Shown here: in pieces, positions 17,037 to 27,417 of the stretch | Position numbering within the stretch: position 1 is the stretch's first letter | Layout of the letters: the number at the start of each line of letters is the position of its first letter | DNA from: Synechococcus sp. PCC 7335 | GTDB lineage: Bacteria > Cyanobacteriota > Cyanobacteriia > Phormidesmidales > Phormidesmidaceae | Assembly (NCBI RefSeq): GCF_000155595.1 | Contig: NZ_DS989904.1 | Coordinates: 1,296,854 to 1,360,853, forward strand | Direction: 5' to 3' | Length of the DNA: 64,000 nt | Notes under the pieces: model-generated | Databases searched by the model: none | Seen by the model: the letters and a program-made list of their open reading frames with translations, nothing else | What the model was told of the DNA's origin: nothing | Program-made: the position numbers and the translations under genes

Positions 17037-18326
17037 TTAAGCGAACCACTCTTCTACCGCTTCTGCTTTGGTATTAGTGTTACGAGAGAGCGTTTCTCTC
17101 TCAAAGTCCATGTGGATAGATCGAGATTGTTCACCGTCTTTAGCAACTGCCACGATAGGATAGCGGATCATGCCGTCTTGAAAGGACATGTGGAAGCGGA
17201 AGGTGCCATCAGGCTCTAGCTCAATCTCTTTACCATCGATAGTGACCGTAGCATCAGGCTCAGTCGCCCCATAGACAATGAGCTCCGCATCCGCAATCAG
17301 CCAGAATTTACGAGACTTTGCAGGCGGCGCGGAAGGGAACATACCGGCACCAGACATGTTGATTCCAGAGGCTGTAGGGAGCGCCCAAAGCCCCGCTCCA
17401 GATGGAAAGACATAGGAGCTAACTGACTGTTCTGGAACTTGATGCATGGAGCCAAAGAGCGAGCCTGCTAGGCGCATCGCTTCTGCGGACTGGGCTTTTG
17501 CGAAGATATCGTCGTATAGCGGATTCTCTCCTGTCCGATAACCTGCCTTACCAGCCGCTGTGGCTGCTTTTTGGCTGGGTGAAACCATCTGGGCAACGCT
17601 GCGGCCGCGCAGGTCTTGATCCCAGCTAACAGTAACGAACTTATCTTCAATCCAATCAGATGGATAGACAGGTGGAATGCGAACCACAGCTGAGCGTGAG
17701 AGCATCAGCCATCGGCCATCGTCACAGATGTAGCCTACTTCGATAGCGTAGTCGCGATCGCTCACTGGAATAGGCAAATACCATTCGCGGGCAATCTCGC
17801 CACACTCGTATTGTTGGAGGCTGTGGGGTCTTTGAGTGTTGATGTCGATATCGGTGACATCGTAAAAGCGCAGAGCCAGACGTCTACCACCCTGGTTACG
17901 CAGCTCCTGTTTGTGCTCGTTCGGAATATCCCAGTATGCATATGCCCACTGTGGATCACGAGGAAGCAAAACAATTCGGCTTTCCCCATAGCCGTCTGGC
18001 AGATCACCTAAGCCGTCATCGACGTTGGCTAGATGTTCCATGCTAAGGTTACGAGTCGCCACGGCTGTCGATGTACTACCCGCAGCTTCAGCGCCACTCG
18101 AGAATCTGGCAGCTTCGACAGCGACTTGTCCGGTGATCGGTTCGGTGGTGGTGGTTGGTACGTTACGAACTCCAGCTTCAACCTGCTTTTGCTGGATGGC
18201 AGCCACGAGCTCTACTTTTCGCATCCGGCTATATCTAGAAACTTCGTATTCGCTAGCAACTCTACGTAGCTGACGAAGGGTCATTTCTTCTAATGGAATA
18301 TCAGGAACTGGTGTTGACATGATCAT
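17037..18326 (-). CDS. DUF4912 protein with N-terminal Rho-N-like domain
   Basis: Residues ~10-50 (LEEMTLRQLRRVASEYEVSRYSR) look like a Rho N-terminal/SAP-type helical domain that can bind nucleic acid. Residues ~120-240 are the DUF4912 domain, with ILLPRDPQWAYAYWDIP and a C-terminal TVSWD. A low-complexity linker follows, then a second beta-rich segment (FWLIADAELIVYGATEPDATV) that looks like an Ig-type fold. Of three nearby ATGs I use 18326, which has GAGG six bases upstream (429 residues). It is monocistronic. The family is common in cyanobacteria; function is not established. Confidence 0.85.
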   Translation of the reverse strand: MIMSTPVPDIPLEEMTLRQLRRVASEYEVSRYSRMRKVELVAAIQQKQVEAGVRNVPTTTTEPITGQVAVEAARFSSGAEAAGSTSTAVATRNLSMEHLANVDDGLGDLPDGYGESRIVLLPRDPQWAYAYWDIPNEHKQELRNQGGRRLALRFYDVTDIDINTQRPHSLQQYECGEIAREWYLPIPVSDRDYAIEVGYICDDGRWLMLSRSAVVRIPPVYPSDWIEDKFVTVSWDQDLRGRSVAQMVSPSQKAATAAGKAGYRTGENPLYDDIFAKAQSAEAMRLAGSLFGSMHQVPEQSVSSYVFPSGAGLWALPTASGINMSGAGMFPSAPPAKSRKFWLIADAELIVYGATEPDATVTIDGKEIELEPDGTFRFHMSFQDGMIRYPIVAVAKDGEQSRSIHMDFERETLSRNTNTKAEAVEEWFA

Positions 18327-18648
18327 ATTAATCCTCATTTTTATCCAAAAGTGATCCCAAAATTAGCAATCGGGGGATCGCTTTTGTTTCAGTAGCTTAA
18401 TAATAGAGCAAATATTGCTTTGGGGATCGCGGCATCTAACAATATTTTGTCTTGAGAGGCTGTGATCCCTATGTTATGGGATCAGATGGGATCAAAAAGT
18501 CATGTATTCATGACATTATATATTGGATATCTCGATGGCATCGGCTATTGAGATACGTTCGAGACCTAGCTCACTTATGATGGTTTGAAATCGATAGTTT
18601 GAAATGATTTGGAACTGACAATGAAGGCTGTTAAACACGTGTACGACT
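18327..18648. promoter_or_regulatory. divergent region with repeated GATCCC/GGGATC
   Basis: No gene. GATCCC or its complement appears at least four times in about 150 bp, including a perfect TGATCCC/GGGATCA inverted repeat (18463-18469, 18478-18484) and a further GGGATCA at 18488-18494. GTCATG/CATGAC (18499-18504, 18509-18514) lies beside it. GTTTGAAAT is repeated with a 14-bp period (18583, 18597). Promoters of the DUF4912 (-) and DUF2993 (+) genes must lie here. Confidence 0.5.
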
Positions 18649-19440
18649 GTGGCTAGTTCTGACTCTGACTCTACAGAGAAGGGGGCGCGGAGGGGCCACA
18701 TTATTGGGCGAATCTTGCCGGGGGCGGTGCAACTGTGGTTGCAGAGCCAGGTGGAACAGGTAGATTCGTTGATGATTGATTTAGAAGGCCGTGATCGCCA
18801 GTTGATTTCCGGCTATATTCCTGGCGTCTCTGTTTTTGCTAAGCAGGTTGTCTATAAAGGCTTGCAGCTATCTAAAGTGCAGCTAGCAGCTAAGGAGATT
18901 CGGATCAATTTAGGTCAGGTCGTTAGAGGGAAGCCGCTACGGCTGATGAAACAATTTCCGGTGGAGGGACAAGTGTGCCTAAGTGCGGCAGACGTTGCTG
19001 CTTCGGCCTCTTCCCCTTTGCTGGCTGCAGGGCTAGCTGACTTTTGGCGATCGCTGATCCAACTCCCAGAGTTCGCTAAGGCCGTGGAGAAGCGCTATGG
19101 CATGCGATCGCTCCAGCCGGATACCGAGCTATATACCCCTCGCATTGAATTAGGCAATGGCTGTTTGGCCCTTAGCTTCTATCCATATAGCCAGGGCCAA
19201 ATTGACAAACAGCCGATTATCTTAGGCGTAGAGCTGTCTGTCGTTTCAAGCCACTTTCTACAGCTAGCATCGCCCCACTGGTTAAGTGATACTGCGATGC
19301 TCTCTGATATCACGCAAGGGGAGCCGGTTTCGGCACTCTCTGATTTCTGTTGGAATTTAGGAGAAGACACTCAGCTAACACAGCTAGATTTGCAGACGAC
19401 TCAGTTAGTTTGCGAAGGTCAATTAACCATAAGACCCTAA
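18649..19440 (+). CDS. DUF2993 (LmeA-like) lipid-binding domain protein
   Basis: 263 residues starting at a GTG (MASSDSDSTEKGARRG). Blocks typical of DUF2993 are visible: LPGAVQLWLQSQVEQVDSLMIDLEGRDRQ, the SGYIPGVSVFAKQVVYKGLQLS segment and the IRINLGQVVRGKPLRL segment. In actinobacteria the related LmeA binds phospholipid in the envelope; here no signal peptide is evident and function is inferred only from family. The start is uncertain because only a GTG is available. The stop lies 28 bp from the convergent cdsA stop. Confidence 0.8.
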   Translation: MASSDSDSTEKGARRGHIIGRILPGAVQLWLQSQVEQVDSLMIDLEGRDRQLISGYIPGVSVFAKQVVYKGLQLSKVQLAAKEIRINLGQVVRGKPLRLMKQFPVEGQVCLSAADVAASASSPLLAAGLADFWRSLIQLPEFAKAVEKRYGMRSLQPDTELYTPRIELGNGCLALSFYPYSQGQIDKQPIILGVELSVVSSHFLQLASPHWLSDTAMLSDITQGEPVSALSDFCWNLGEDTQLTQLDLQTTQLVCEGQLTIRP

Positions 19441-19468
19441 GCTTTCTGAAACTTTCTACAGCTTTCTG

Positions 19469-20344
19469 CTATGGCTGATAATGACTCAGCAGTGGGAGAA
19501 GATAAATGACTAGGTAGTAGACCAGTGGTGCAGTAAAGACATAGCTATCTGTTCGATCAAGGATGCCCCCGTGTCCAGGAATCAAGGTACCTGAATCTTT
19601 GACGCCAGCATCGCGTTTCATCAGAGATTCGGTGAGATCGCCAAGCAAGCTAGAAATACCGATAATAGTCCCGAGGGCTGTTCCTGTAAGCCACCAAATC
19701 GACCAGCCAAGCGACCAGGCGCCGACGATACCGACGCTGACGCTAGCGCCAATGCCAAAGATAGCGCCCTCTACCGTTTTCTTCGGGCTAATACTGGAGA
19801 GCGGTGTGCGGCCGAAGGCCCGGCCAAAGGCGTAGGCTCCAATATCTGCGGCCCAGATACAACCAAAGGCAATGAAGGTGATAGTCAGCCCGGTAGGGAG
19901 ATTGGACCAGCTGAAGATTTTGGGGAAATACCCACCGAAAGGAAGATTGATCGTTGCTTCAGCGCCCAAGTCCCGTAATCGAATCCAGTAGGTAGGTAGA
20001 TAGCCGCCATAAAAGAGAGCCAGAATGGAGGCCGCAACGTCAGCAATCGTAGCGAACTTAGGTTGGAAGAGAAGATAGAAGCAAATGCAGGTGCCCGCTA
20101 GAGCAAGTGTCGCATCCGCAACCGGGGGAGAGATGTGAGCGCTGACTAGCAATATCTGACTGACTATCAGCGTCGTTTTGGCTGCAGGGTTGATACCTTT
20201 GGCGCGAACTAGCCCAAAGACTTCTAGCTGCCCAAGATAGACGATGATGCCAAATCCAAAGGTAAAGTACCATCCGCCTAAGATAATCAGGGCGACGGCG
20301 ATGGCGATCGCGACAATTCCACTGGCAATGCGAACCCACGGCAT
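19469..20344 (-). CDS. cdsA: phosphatidate cytidylyltransferase
   Basis: CdsA makes CDP-diacylglycerol from phosphatidic acid and CTP, the branch point to phosphatidylglycerol, which is essential in thylakoids. The 291-residue protein has about eight hydrophobic segments and the CDP-alcohol signature near the C-terminus ([13 protein letters not shown] then [12 protein letters not shown]). It is the last gene of the minus-strand run after cbiT, from which it is separated by about 135 bp, so it may have its own promoter. Confidence 0.95.
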   Translation of the reverse strand: MPWVRIASGIVAIAIAVALIILGGWYFTFGFGIIVYLGQLEVFGLVRAKGINPAAKTTLIVSQILLVSAHISPPVADATLALAGTCICFYLLFQPKFATIADVAASILALFYGGYLPTYWIRLRDLGAEATINLPFGGYFPKIFSWSNLPTGLTITFIAFGCIWAADIGAYAFGRAFGRTPLSSISPKKTVEGAIFGIGASVSVGIVGAWSLGWSIWWLTGTALGTIIGISSLLGDLTESLMKRDAGVKDSGTLIPGHGGILDRTDSYVFTAPLVYYLVIYLLPLLSHYQP

Positions 20345-20480
20345 AGACGTGTTAACTCAGGTGAACGGCAGTCTCACAGGTACGCAGTTGCGAAACGAGA
20401 GAGGTATTAATCGAGATTGATTGATCCATATGGATTGATCTATACAGCTAAGTCTAACTTGATTGTTGGGCGTTCTCTGC

Positions 20481-21077
20481 CTATTCAAGTTTGTCGCCGC
20501 TGATAATGAAGATCGGATCGAGGCCTGCGAAGACTTGCCGATTGCCTTTCGTTTCTAAACGGTTGACGTTAGGCTGGGCAACCTCAATGTTACGGACTTG
20601 CAACTTGGCGAAGGTCTCGGAGGCAGCATAGAGCGCTTCGAGATTATTTGCGGTAACCACAATCCGACCGTTGTGCGCAAGCTTTTGCCACACGGTTTCG
20701 AGTGTCGTTCGAAGGGGTGCGCCTTCAATCAAGATGCAGTTGGGCTGGTCTTTGATGTGATGGAGGCATTCGGGGGCATTGCCAGATATGACTTCTATGT
20801 TGGTAATCGCAAAGCGATCGCAGTTTGTTTTAATGAGTTTGGCAACTTCTTCATCTCGTTCGACTGCCGTCATGGTTCCTTTTGGACATAGCAGAGCCGC
20901 TTCGATGGCAATCGTTCCTGTCCCCGCACCAATATCCCAGAGATAAGCATCAGGCTTTAGTCTCAAGTAGCCAATCACTAGCAGGCGAACTTCTCGCTTT
21001 GTCAGGGGAATGCCAGGAAGCTGCTGAAATAGCTGGTCGGGAATGCCGGGGGTGACGTAGGGCCAGAGTTCAGACAT
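20481..21077 (-). CDS. cbiT: precorrin-8/cobalt-precorrin C15-methyltransferase (decarboxylating) subunit CbiT
   Basis: CbiT methylates C15 and decarboxylates the C12 acetate side chain of the corrin precursor in cobalamin synthesis. The SAM-binding motif DIGAGTGTIAIEAA and the conserved N-terminus LWPYVTPGIPDQLF are present. The frame opens at TTG 21089, but ATG 21077 (MSELWPYV) fits the family better (198 residues). CbiE is not fused, as is common in cyanobacteria. metH, a cobalamin user, lies nearby but on the other strand. Confidence 0.9.
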   Translation of the reverse strand: MSELWPYVTPGIPDQLFQQLPGIPLTKREVRLLVIGYLRLKPDAYLWDIGAGTGTIAIEAALLCPKGTMTAVERDEEVAKLIKTNCDRFAITNIEVISGNAPECLHHIKDQPNCILIEGAPLRTTLETVWQKLAHNGRIVVTANNLEALYAASETFAKLQVRNIEVAQPNVNRLETKGNRQVFAGLDPIFIISGDKLE

Positions 21078-21125
21078 ACGAGATGGCAAGCGAAGGGTTG
21101 GCTGAATGGTAGCAGATTAGCTGAG

Positions 21126-22586
21126 TTAGTCTGTGATGGTCAGCAGGGTTGCAAGCGTTGGATCGCTATTACCGGTGACAATGCCGCCTGCTTTATGGGT
21201 GGCCTGAAGGTAGTCAATCGCGCTAGCAGTAATGGTTTCGCCAGGTAGGAGTACAGGAATGCCAGGCGGATAAGTCGTAATGGTTTCGGCGCAGGTTTGG
21301 CCAATGGCTTTTTTTAGGGGAAGCGGCGCTCTAGGTGCAAAAAACGCTTGGCGTGGGCTGAGCGGGGAAATGGAGATGTGAGAACGGGGGAAGTCGATCT
21401 TGATTTGGTCGGGTGCAGACGAGCGGTGCGGATGTTCGCTCAGTTTTGCCAGCCCTTTAACGAGTTGATGGATATCCGACCGGGTGTTCCCTAGCGAGAT
21501 GATGAAGGTAAGGGTATGAAGGGTCGGTAGTTCGCAGGTGATGTCGCATTCTGTATGGAGGAATTCGTCGGCATCGAAGCCAGTGATGCCTAAGGAAGAA
21601 ACGTTTAGACTGAGGCGGGTGCGATCATCTGAATCGAGAACTTTCAATTTAGACAACTGTTGAACTGCTTGGCGAGCCTGGTTTGCTATCCCTAGCGTCT
21701 TGGACATCAGGGTCTCGCCAGCTGTAGCCATCTGATAGCGAGCAGCGTCTAGAGATCCTAATAGTAGATAGCTAGGACTAGTGGACTGGGTGAGCTGTAA
21801 GGATTGGGAAAGACGAGTTCTATTGATGCGATCGCCCTGAAGATGCAGCATTGACGCCTGCGTGAAAGCGCTGAGAACTTTGTGTGTGGATTGAATAGCG
21901 ATATCAGCGCCTGCCGATAGGGCACAGGCGGGTAAGTCAGGGTGAAAGGCAAAATGGGCCCCATGAGCTTCGTCGACGATTAAAGGGACCCTATGGCTAT
22001 GAGCTATCTGCGCGATGATGCTCAGGTTCGAACAAATGCCCTGATAGGTTGGCGAGACCACTAAAACAGCTTTAGCATCGGGGTGCTCAGCTAGCGCTGC
22101 TTCAATCTTGTCCGGTGAGATATCTAGCGAAATATCCCATTCGGGGCTGTAAGTCGGCTGTATGAAGACAGGTACTGCGCCGGATAGAATCAGGCCAGAG
22201 ACTGCAGAGCTATGAACGTTACGCGGCAAGACCAGTTTGTCGCTAGGGCCACAGGTAGCAAGAATAGCGGCTTCGACGCCGCAGGTTGACCCATTGGCTA
22301 TAAACCACGTCTGCTCTGCGCCAAAGGCGGCAGCGGCGAGCTGTTGAGCCTGGAGAATGACGCCTTCAGGAGCGAAAAGATTGTCTAGCTCGGGCAGCTC
22401 GGGCAGATCAGCCCGGAAGACTGTCTTGCCAAAGAGCTGTTTGTGTCGGTGAGTAATCCCTTGACCGCGTTTGTGTCCGGGAGTGTAGAAGGCTGCATTT
22501 TCTCGATTGGCGCAGTGCTGCAAAGCATCGACTAACGGCACGGTAGATTGATCTAGCCGATCATGCAGTCGCCCTGCATCATTCAC
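21126..22586 (-). CDS. Orn/Lys/Arg decarboxylase family PLP enzyme
   Basis: A fold type I PLP decarboxylase acting on a basic amino acid, linked to polyamine synthesis. Motifs include TPGHKRGQG near the N-terminus, the DEAHGAHFAF block and the PLP-lysine region STHKVLSAFTQAS. At 486 residues it is the short, Gram-positive/cyanobacterial type without the E. coli response-regulator-like wing domain. The GTG start overlaps the upstream gene's TAG by one base, so translation is probably coupled. Substrate (arginine, lysine or ornithine) cannot be read from the sequence. Confidence 0.9.
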   Translation of the reverse strand: MNDAGRLHDRLDQSTVPLVDALQHCANRENAAFYTPGHKRGQGITHRHKQLFGKTVFRADLPELPELDNLFAPEGVILQAQQLAAAAFGAEQTWFIANGSTCGVEAAILATCGPSDKLVLPRNVHSSAVSGLILSGAVPVFIQPTYSPEWDISLDISPDKIEAALAEHPDAKAVLVVSPTYQGICSNLSIIAQIAHSHRVPLIVDEAHGAHFAFHPDLPACALSAGADIAIQSTHKVLSAFTQASMLHLQGDRINRTRLSQSLQLTQSTSPSYLLLGSLDAARYQMATAGETLMSKTLGIANQARQAVQQLSKLKVLDSDDRTRLSLNVSSLGITGFDADEFLHTECDITCELPTLHTLTFIISLGNTRSDIHQLVKGLAKLSEHPHRSSAPDQIKIDFPRSHISISPLSPRQAFFAPRAPLPLKKAIGQTCAETITTYPPGIPVLLPGETITASAIDYLQATHKAGGIVTGNSDPTLATLLTITD

Positions 22587-23068
22587 TATTCACCTTCTAT
22601 CACTGGGTCACAACGAACTTCAATCGTGAAGCCATCTGGGTCGTAGAAGTAGATGCCTTTGCCCGTCGGTCGAATGATCGGGCCTTTGAATTCTATTTGG
22701 GCGGCGGTAAGACAGGCGATCGCGTTCTCCATCTGGTTAGGCGCAATATCAAAGGCAAGATGATCGGCGCGAGTAAACCCTTTCGTTGGGTCAGGATCAG
22801 CAGGGCTAAATTCAGGTTCCCAAAAGAGATCGAGGATAGTGCCATCGGGCGTCCTGAAGTTGGTAACTTTGCCTTCAGCGACCAGCTGAACTAGGGTTTT
22901 CGGGACTTCATTCCCCACTAGCTTGTGCAAACCAAGAACGTTGCCATAGAAATGGCAGGAGGCCTGCATATCTTTGACGTTAAGCGCGATGTGGTGAACA
23001 CCGCGCAGCATGCCAGGATTTAGAACTGGGGCAGGGGTAGTTGCGATGTCCAAAGTATCAATAGCCAT
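22586..23068 (-). CDS. VOC-superfamily (glyoxalase/dioxygenase-like) protein
   Basis: A single vicinal-oxygen-chelate domain of 160 residues. The first half begins with GVHHIALNVKDM and holds a metal-ligand His; ADHLAFDI supplies another, and YFYDPDGFTIEVR holds the usual C-terminal Glu. I use ATG 23068 (MAIDTLDIATT) rather than TTG 23074. It is the first gene of the unit with the decarboxylase, overlapping it by one base. It could be a glyoxalase I-like lyase or a dioxygenase; the sequence does not decide. Confidence 0.85.
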   Translation of the reverse strand: MAIDTLDIATTPAPVLNPGMLRGVHHIALNVKDMQASCHFYGNVLGLHKLVGNEVPKTLVQLVAEGKVTNFRTPDGTILDLFWEPEFSPADPDPTKGFTRADHLAFDIAPNQMENAIACLTAAQIEFKGPIIRPTGKGIYFYDPDGFTIEVRCDPVIEGE

Positions 23069-23246
23069 AAGCAAACAGTCTGTAGAGAAGGCAGAGAAGT
23101 CTCAAAAGAACGTATGAGAGAAGTTGATGCTTGAAGCTCGATTGCGCTTATAGCGCTAGGTTTAACGACCAAGGATTTCTAGTAATAATAATAGAAGCTT
23201 TATATTGGTTTATCACCACATCCTAGCTCCTATAGCAAGTGCCACT

Positions 23247-26200
23247 ATGAAAAGTCTGTTTTTAGACCGCCTAAAGAGCCCTGAACGCCCTGTCTTAGTG
23301 TTCGATGGTGCGATGGGAACCTCACTGCAAATGCAGGGGCTGACAGCGGCAGACTTTGGCGGACCTGAATACGAAGGCTGCAATGAATATCTAGTCGAGA
23401 CCAAGCCGGAAGCTGTCGATAAAGTACATCGCGGCTTTTTGGCTGTCGGTGCGGATGTGATTGAAACTGACACCTTCGGTGGAACGGCGCTGGTCTTAGC
23501 AGAATACGACTTAGCTGATAAAGCTTACGAGCTGAACAAAAAAGCTGCTGAGATAGCTAGAAAGGCTGCGGACGAGTATTCTACGCCGGGAAAGCCTCGC
23601 TTCGTGGCGGGTTCGATTGGGCCAGGGACGAAGCTGCCAACGTTGGGCCATGTGGATTTCGACACGCTGAAGGATGCTTATCTAGAGCAGGTGGAAGGGC
23701 TTTACGACGGTGGCGTCGACCTGATGCTGGTGGAGACTTGTCAGGATGTTTTGCAGGTGAAGGCGGCACTGATTGCAATCGAAGAGATTTTTGAGAAGAA
23801 GGGCGATCGCCTGCCGCTGATGGTTTCGGTCACGGTAGAACAGCAGGGCACGATGCTAGTTGGCTCTGAGATCGGCGCAGCGCTGACCATCCTAGAGCCC
23901 TTTGGCATTGATATTTTGGGCTTGAACTGTGCCACGGGCCCAGCCGAGATGAAGGAGCACATTAAGTATCTGTCGGAGAATTCGCCTTTTATTATTTCCT
24001 GTGTGCCGAATGCGGGCTTGCCGGAGAACGTTGGCGGTCAAGCCCACTATCGCCTGACGCCAATGGAACTACGGATGGCGTTGATGCATTTTGTCGAAGA
24101 TTTGGGCGTGCAGATCATTGGCGGCTGCTGTGGCACGCGGCCCGATCATATCGAACAGCTTGCCGATCTCTCGAAAGACCTGACGCCGAAGCCAAGGCCG
24201 ATTGGGGAAAGAGGCGAACTGCCCCCTTACGGCGAGCTACCTTACATGCCGGCGGCGGCTTCTATCTACAGCCCACAGCCCTATGAACAGGACAATTCAT
24301 TTTTGATCGTGGGCGAGCGGTTGAACGCCAGCGGCTCGAAAAAGTGCCGCGAGATGCTCAACGCGGAAGATTGGGATGGACTTGTCGCGTTAGCAAAGTC
24401 TCAGATTAAAGAGGGCGCTCATGTCTTGGATGTGAACGTGGACTATGTGGGGCGCGATGGTGAGCGCGATATGCGAGAGCTGGTGTCTCGGCTGGTGACG
24501 AATGCAACGCTGCCGCTGATGCTGGACTCGACTGAGTGGGAAAAGATGGAAGCGGGCCTGAAGGTGGCGGGCGGCAAGTGCATCTTGAACTCGACTAACT
24601 ATGAAGATGGCAACGAGCGCTTCTTTAAGGTGTTGGAGCTGGCAAAGCGCTACGGGGCAGGCGTAGTGATTGGCTGCATTGATGAAGATGGGATGGCGCG
24701 GACGGCCCAGAAAAAGTTTGCGATCGCCCAAAGAGCCTACCGAGATGCGGTGGAATACGGTTTCCCCCCCTACGAGCTGTTCTTTGACACCCTGGTGCTG
24801 CCGATTTCGACCGGCATTGAAGAAGACCGGGTGAATGCCAAAGAGACCATCGCCGCGATTGAGATGATTCGCGACAACCTGCCCGGCTGTCACATTATGC
24901 TCGGCGTTTCTAACGCCTCATTTGGTTTGAACCCAGCGGCGCGGGTTGTCTTGAACTCAATGTTTCTGTCTGAAGCTATGAAGGTGGGTATGGACGGTGC
25001 GATCGTCAGCGCCAGCAAAATCTTACCGCTATCCAAGATTGAACCGGAGCATCAAAAGATCTGCCTGGACTTAATCTACGATCGCCGTGAATTTGACGGT
25101 GATGTGTGTACCTATGATCCGCTCGGCGAGCTGACGACTGCCTTTACAGGCAAAAGCTCCAAGCAGCTACGTACCACCTTGAGTGAAGATCTGCCGCTAG
25201 AAGAGAAGCTAAAGCGCCACATCATCGATGGTGAGCGGATTGGTTTAGAAGATCAGCTTGCGAAAGCCTTGGAGCAGTATCCGCCGTTAGAGATTGTCAA
25301 TACCTTTTTGCTAGACGGGATGAAGGTCGTTGGCGAGCTGTTTGGCTCCGGGCAAATGCAGCTACCGTTTGTGCTGCAGTCGGCGCAGACGATGAAGGCA
25401 GCAGTGGCCTACCTAGAGCCATTCATGGATAAGGAAGACTCCGATACGAGTGGTAAGGGCACGGTGGTGATCGCCACGGTAAAAGGCGACGTGCATGATA
25501 TTGGCAAGAACCTGGTAGACATTATTTTGTCTAACAACGGTTACCGAGTCGTGAATATTGGTATTAAGCAGCCAGTAGACAACATTATCTCGGCCTACAA
25601 AGAGCATCAGGCAGACTGCATTGCGATGAGCGGCCTGCTGGTGAAATCGACGGCCTTTATGAAAGAGAATCTGAAGACCTTTAACGAGCATGGTATTGAA
25701 GTGCCCGTGATTCTAGGCGGAGCAGCGCTGACGCCAAAGTTTGTAAATGAGGACTGTCAGAACACCTACAACGGTCAGGTAATCTACGGTAAAGATGCCT
25801 TTGCAGATTTGCACTTTATGGACGCGCTGATGCCCGCAAAGAAGGCTAACCAGTGGGACAACTTGAAGGGTTTCGCGAGCGATCATCCGATGAGCCAAGT
25901 GGCTAAGAAAGTCGCTATCAATCACGCTACTGAGCCAGAAGAAGTTTCTAATCTGCCAATAGTTATCGACACGCGCCGCTCTGACGATGTAGCCGTGGAT
26001 ATCGACCGGCCTCAGCCACCTTTTTGGGGCCCGAAGCAGCTTGGCCCTGAAGATATTCCGCTAGAAGATCTGTTTGATTATTTAGACATGCAGGCGCTGG
26101 TGGCAGGGCAGTGGCAGTTCCGCAAGCCAAAAGGCCAGTCCCGCGAAGAATATGATGCCTTTCTTGCGGAAAAGGTAGATCCGATTTTGGCTGAATGGAA

Positions 26201-26834
26201 ACAGCGAATAGTAGAAGAAAAGCTGCTAGAGCCGAAGCTGATGTATGGCTATTTTCCCTGCTTGGCTGAGGGGAATACGCTGTATGTCTATGATTGGCAG
26301 GCGGCACAAAAAGGAGAACCTAGTGAACCTGTGACTTCGTTTGAGTTTCCGCGTCAGCGCTCAATGCGGCGGCTATGTATCGCGGACTTCTTTTTGCCAA
26401 AAGATAAAGCGAAGCCAGGGGAGTACGACGTGTTTCCAATGCAGGCGGTGACGATGGGCGATATTGCCACTGAGTATGCAGCCAAGCTATTTGCGGCAGA
26501 TGACTATACAAACTATCTCTATTATCACGGTCTGGCTGTGCAGATGGCGGAGGCGCTAGCGGAGTGGGCCCACCAGAGGATTCGGATCGAGCTGGGCTAT
26601 GGTGACCAGGAGCCGGAGGGAATTCGGAATATTTTGGCGCAGCGCTATCAGGGGTCGCGCTATAGCTTTGGCTATCCAGCCTGTCCCAATATGCAAGATC
26701 AGCCGAAGCAGCTCAATCTGTTAGAAGTAGAGAAGATTGGCATGCATATGGATGAGAGTGAGCAGCTCTATCCAGAGCAGTCGACGACGGCGATTGTGGC
26801 ATATCACGAGGCGGCGAAGTATTTTAGTGCGTAA
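23247..26834 (+). CDS. metH: cobalamin-dependent methionine synthase
   Basis: MetH transfers the methyl group of methyltetrahydrofolate to homocysteine through cobalamin. At 1195 residues all four modules are present: homocysteine-binding (1-~320; zinc ligands in GLNCATGP and [10 protein letters not shown]), pterin-binding (about 340-620; [12 protein letters not shown]), cobalamin cap and binding (about 640-880; DVHDIGKN carries the cobalt-ligating His), and the AdoMet reactivation domain (to the end; [16 protein letters not shown]). ATG 23247 is preferred over the earlier in-frame TTG. No cobalamin riboswitch is recognisable upstream. The 3' end is duplicated (see 26821-26850). Confidence 0.97.
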   Translation: MKSLFLDRLKSPERPVLVFDGAMGTSLQMQGLTAADFGGPEYEGCNEYLVETKPEAVDKVHRGFLAVGADVIETDTFGGTALVLAEYDLADKAYELNKKAAEIARKAADEYSTPGKPRFVAGSIGPGTKLPTLGHVDFDTLKDAYLEQVEGLYDGGVDLMLVETCQDVLQVKAALIAIEEIFEKKGDRLPLMVSVTVEQQGTMLVGSEIGAALTILEPFGIDILGLNCATGPAEMKEHIKYLSENSPFIISCVPNAGLPENVGGQAHYRLTPMELRMALMHFVEDLGVQIIGGCCGTRPDHIEQLADLSKDLTPKPRPIGERGELPPYGELPYMPAAASIYSPQPYEQDNSFLIVGERLNASGSKKCREMLNAEDWDGLVALAKSQIKEGAHVLDVNVDYVGRDGERDMRELVSRLVTNATLPLMLDSTEWEKMEAGLKVAGGKCILNSTNYEDGNERFFKVLELAKRYGAGVVIGCIDEDGMARTAQKKFAIAQRAYRDAVEYGFPPYELFFDTLVLPISTGIEEDRVNAKETIAAIEMIRDNLPGCHIMLGVSNASFGLNPAARVVLNSMFLSEAMKVGMDGAIVSASKILPLSKIEPEHQKICLDLIYDRREFDGDVCTYDPLGELTTAFTGKSSKQLRTTLSEDLPLEEKLKRHIIDGERIGLEDQLAKALEQYPPLEIVNTFLLDGMKVVGELFGSGQMQLPFVLQSAQTMKAAVAYLEPFMDKEDSDTSGKGTVVIATVKGDVHDIGKNLVDIILSNNGYRVVNIGIKQPVDNIISAYKEHQADCIAMSGLLVKSTAFMKENLKTFNEHGIEVPVILGGAALTPKFVNEDCQNTYNGQVIYGKDAFADLHFMDALMPAKKANQWDNLKGFASDHPMSQVAKKVAINHATEPEEVSNLPIVIDTRRSDDVAVDIDRPQPPFWGPKQLGPEDIPLEDLFDYLDMQALVAGQWQFRKPKGQSREEYDAFLAEKVDPILAEWKQRIVEEKLLEPKLMYGYFPCLAEGNTLYVYDWQAAQKGEPSEPVTSFEFPRQRSMRRLCIADFFLPKDKAKPGEYDVFPMQAVTMGDIATEYAAKLFAADDYTNYLYYHGLAVQMAEALAEWAHQRIRIELGYGDQEPEGIRNILAQRYQGSRYSFGYPACPNMQDQPKQLNLLEVEKIGMHMDESEQLYPEQSTTAIVAYHEAAKYFSA

Positions 26835-26850
26835 CATTTTAGTGCGTAAC
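26821..26850. repeat. 15-bp perfect tandem doublet spanning the metH stop
   Basis: ATTTTAGTGCGTAAC is repeated exactly (26821-26835, 26836-26850). The first copy encodes the last residues and the TAA stop of metH, so the stop codon and its surroundings are duplicated downstream. Confidence 0.97.
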
Positions 26851-26922
26851 TTCGACTGCGCTTAGTCACCCGGCTAAGAACAGTCTCCTATATCCTAGGT
26901 CACGTTGACTGAACCGATGAAA

Positions 26923-27417
26923 TCACCAGCCAGCGTCTGATTGCTCATGAACGTACTGAGCGATCGCACTAATCTCGTCTGCACTCAACTTCTCTGCATA
27001 GGCAGGCATGATACCTTTTCCTTGAGTGACGATGGACACGATCGCGCTGATGTCCCCATAGCCATTGCGTTTCATCGCCCGCTGCTTTAGGTTCTTTCCC
27101 CGGCGGATGATATTGCCGCCATTGGCATGGCAAGCAGCGCAGTTTTCTGTGAATAAGACTGCGCCAGTAACTGCAGTGGGCCCAGGTGCAGTAGCAGCAG
27201 CGGTAGTAGTGGTAGGGGATGCAAGGGTTGGCGGTGCGATCGCTAGCCAAAAAAGCAATCCGCTCATCACAGCAAGCGAACGGCAGCTTCTTAAAGGAGG
27301 TAGCGTACAGTCGGTTCGGCGAGCTTTGCATCGAGCATGTCTAGTTTGAATGGCAGATAAGTAGACCAAACAAGCATTCGTAAGATAGGCGCGAACAAAG
27401 TTCAAAAACACAGCCAC
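26923..27417 (-). CDS. petJ: cytochrome c6-like exported c-type cytochrome
   Basis: A soluble class I cytochrome c of the thylakoid lumen that can carry electrons from cytochrome b6f to photosystem I or the oxidase. The mature part has the haem site CAACH, a TQGKGIMPAYAEKLS segment with the axial Met, and a C-terminal IAQYVHEQSDAGW helix. A signal-peptide core (SGLLFWLAIAPPTLASP) precedes it. The start is unclear: the frame is open to a GTG at 27417, giving an unusually long leader, and the internal ATG at 27267 lacks basic residues before the hydrophobic core. It is divergent from kaiA. Confidence 0.85.
   Translation of the reverse strand: MAVFLNFVRAYLTNACLVYLSAIQTRHARCKARRTDCTLPPLRSCRSLAVMSGLLFWLAIAPPTLASPTTTTAAATAPGPTAVTGAVLFTENCAACHANGGNIIRRGKNLKQRAMKRNGYGDISAIVSIVTQGKGIMPAYAEKLSADEISAIAQYVHEQSDAGW

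Noticed and set aside
19563-20339. Plus- and minus-strand frames overlapping cdsA
   Set aside because: Composition (Pro/Arg-rich or Cys/Ser-rich) is typical of shadow frames; cdsA matches its family across the full length.
24390-24893. 167-codon minus-strand frame opposite metH
   Set aside because: Antisense shadow of the metH pterin-binding domain; its His/Gln-rich composition is typical of reverse reading.
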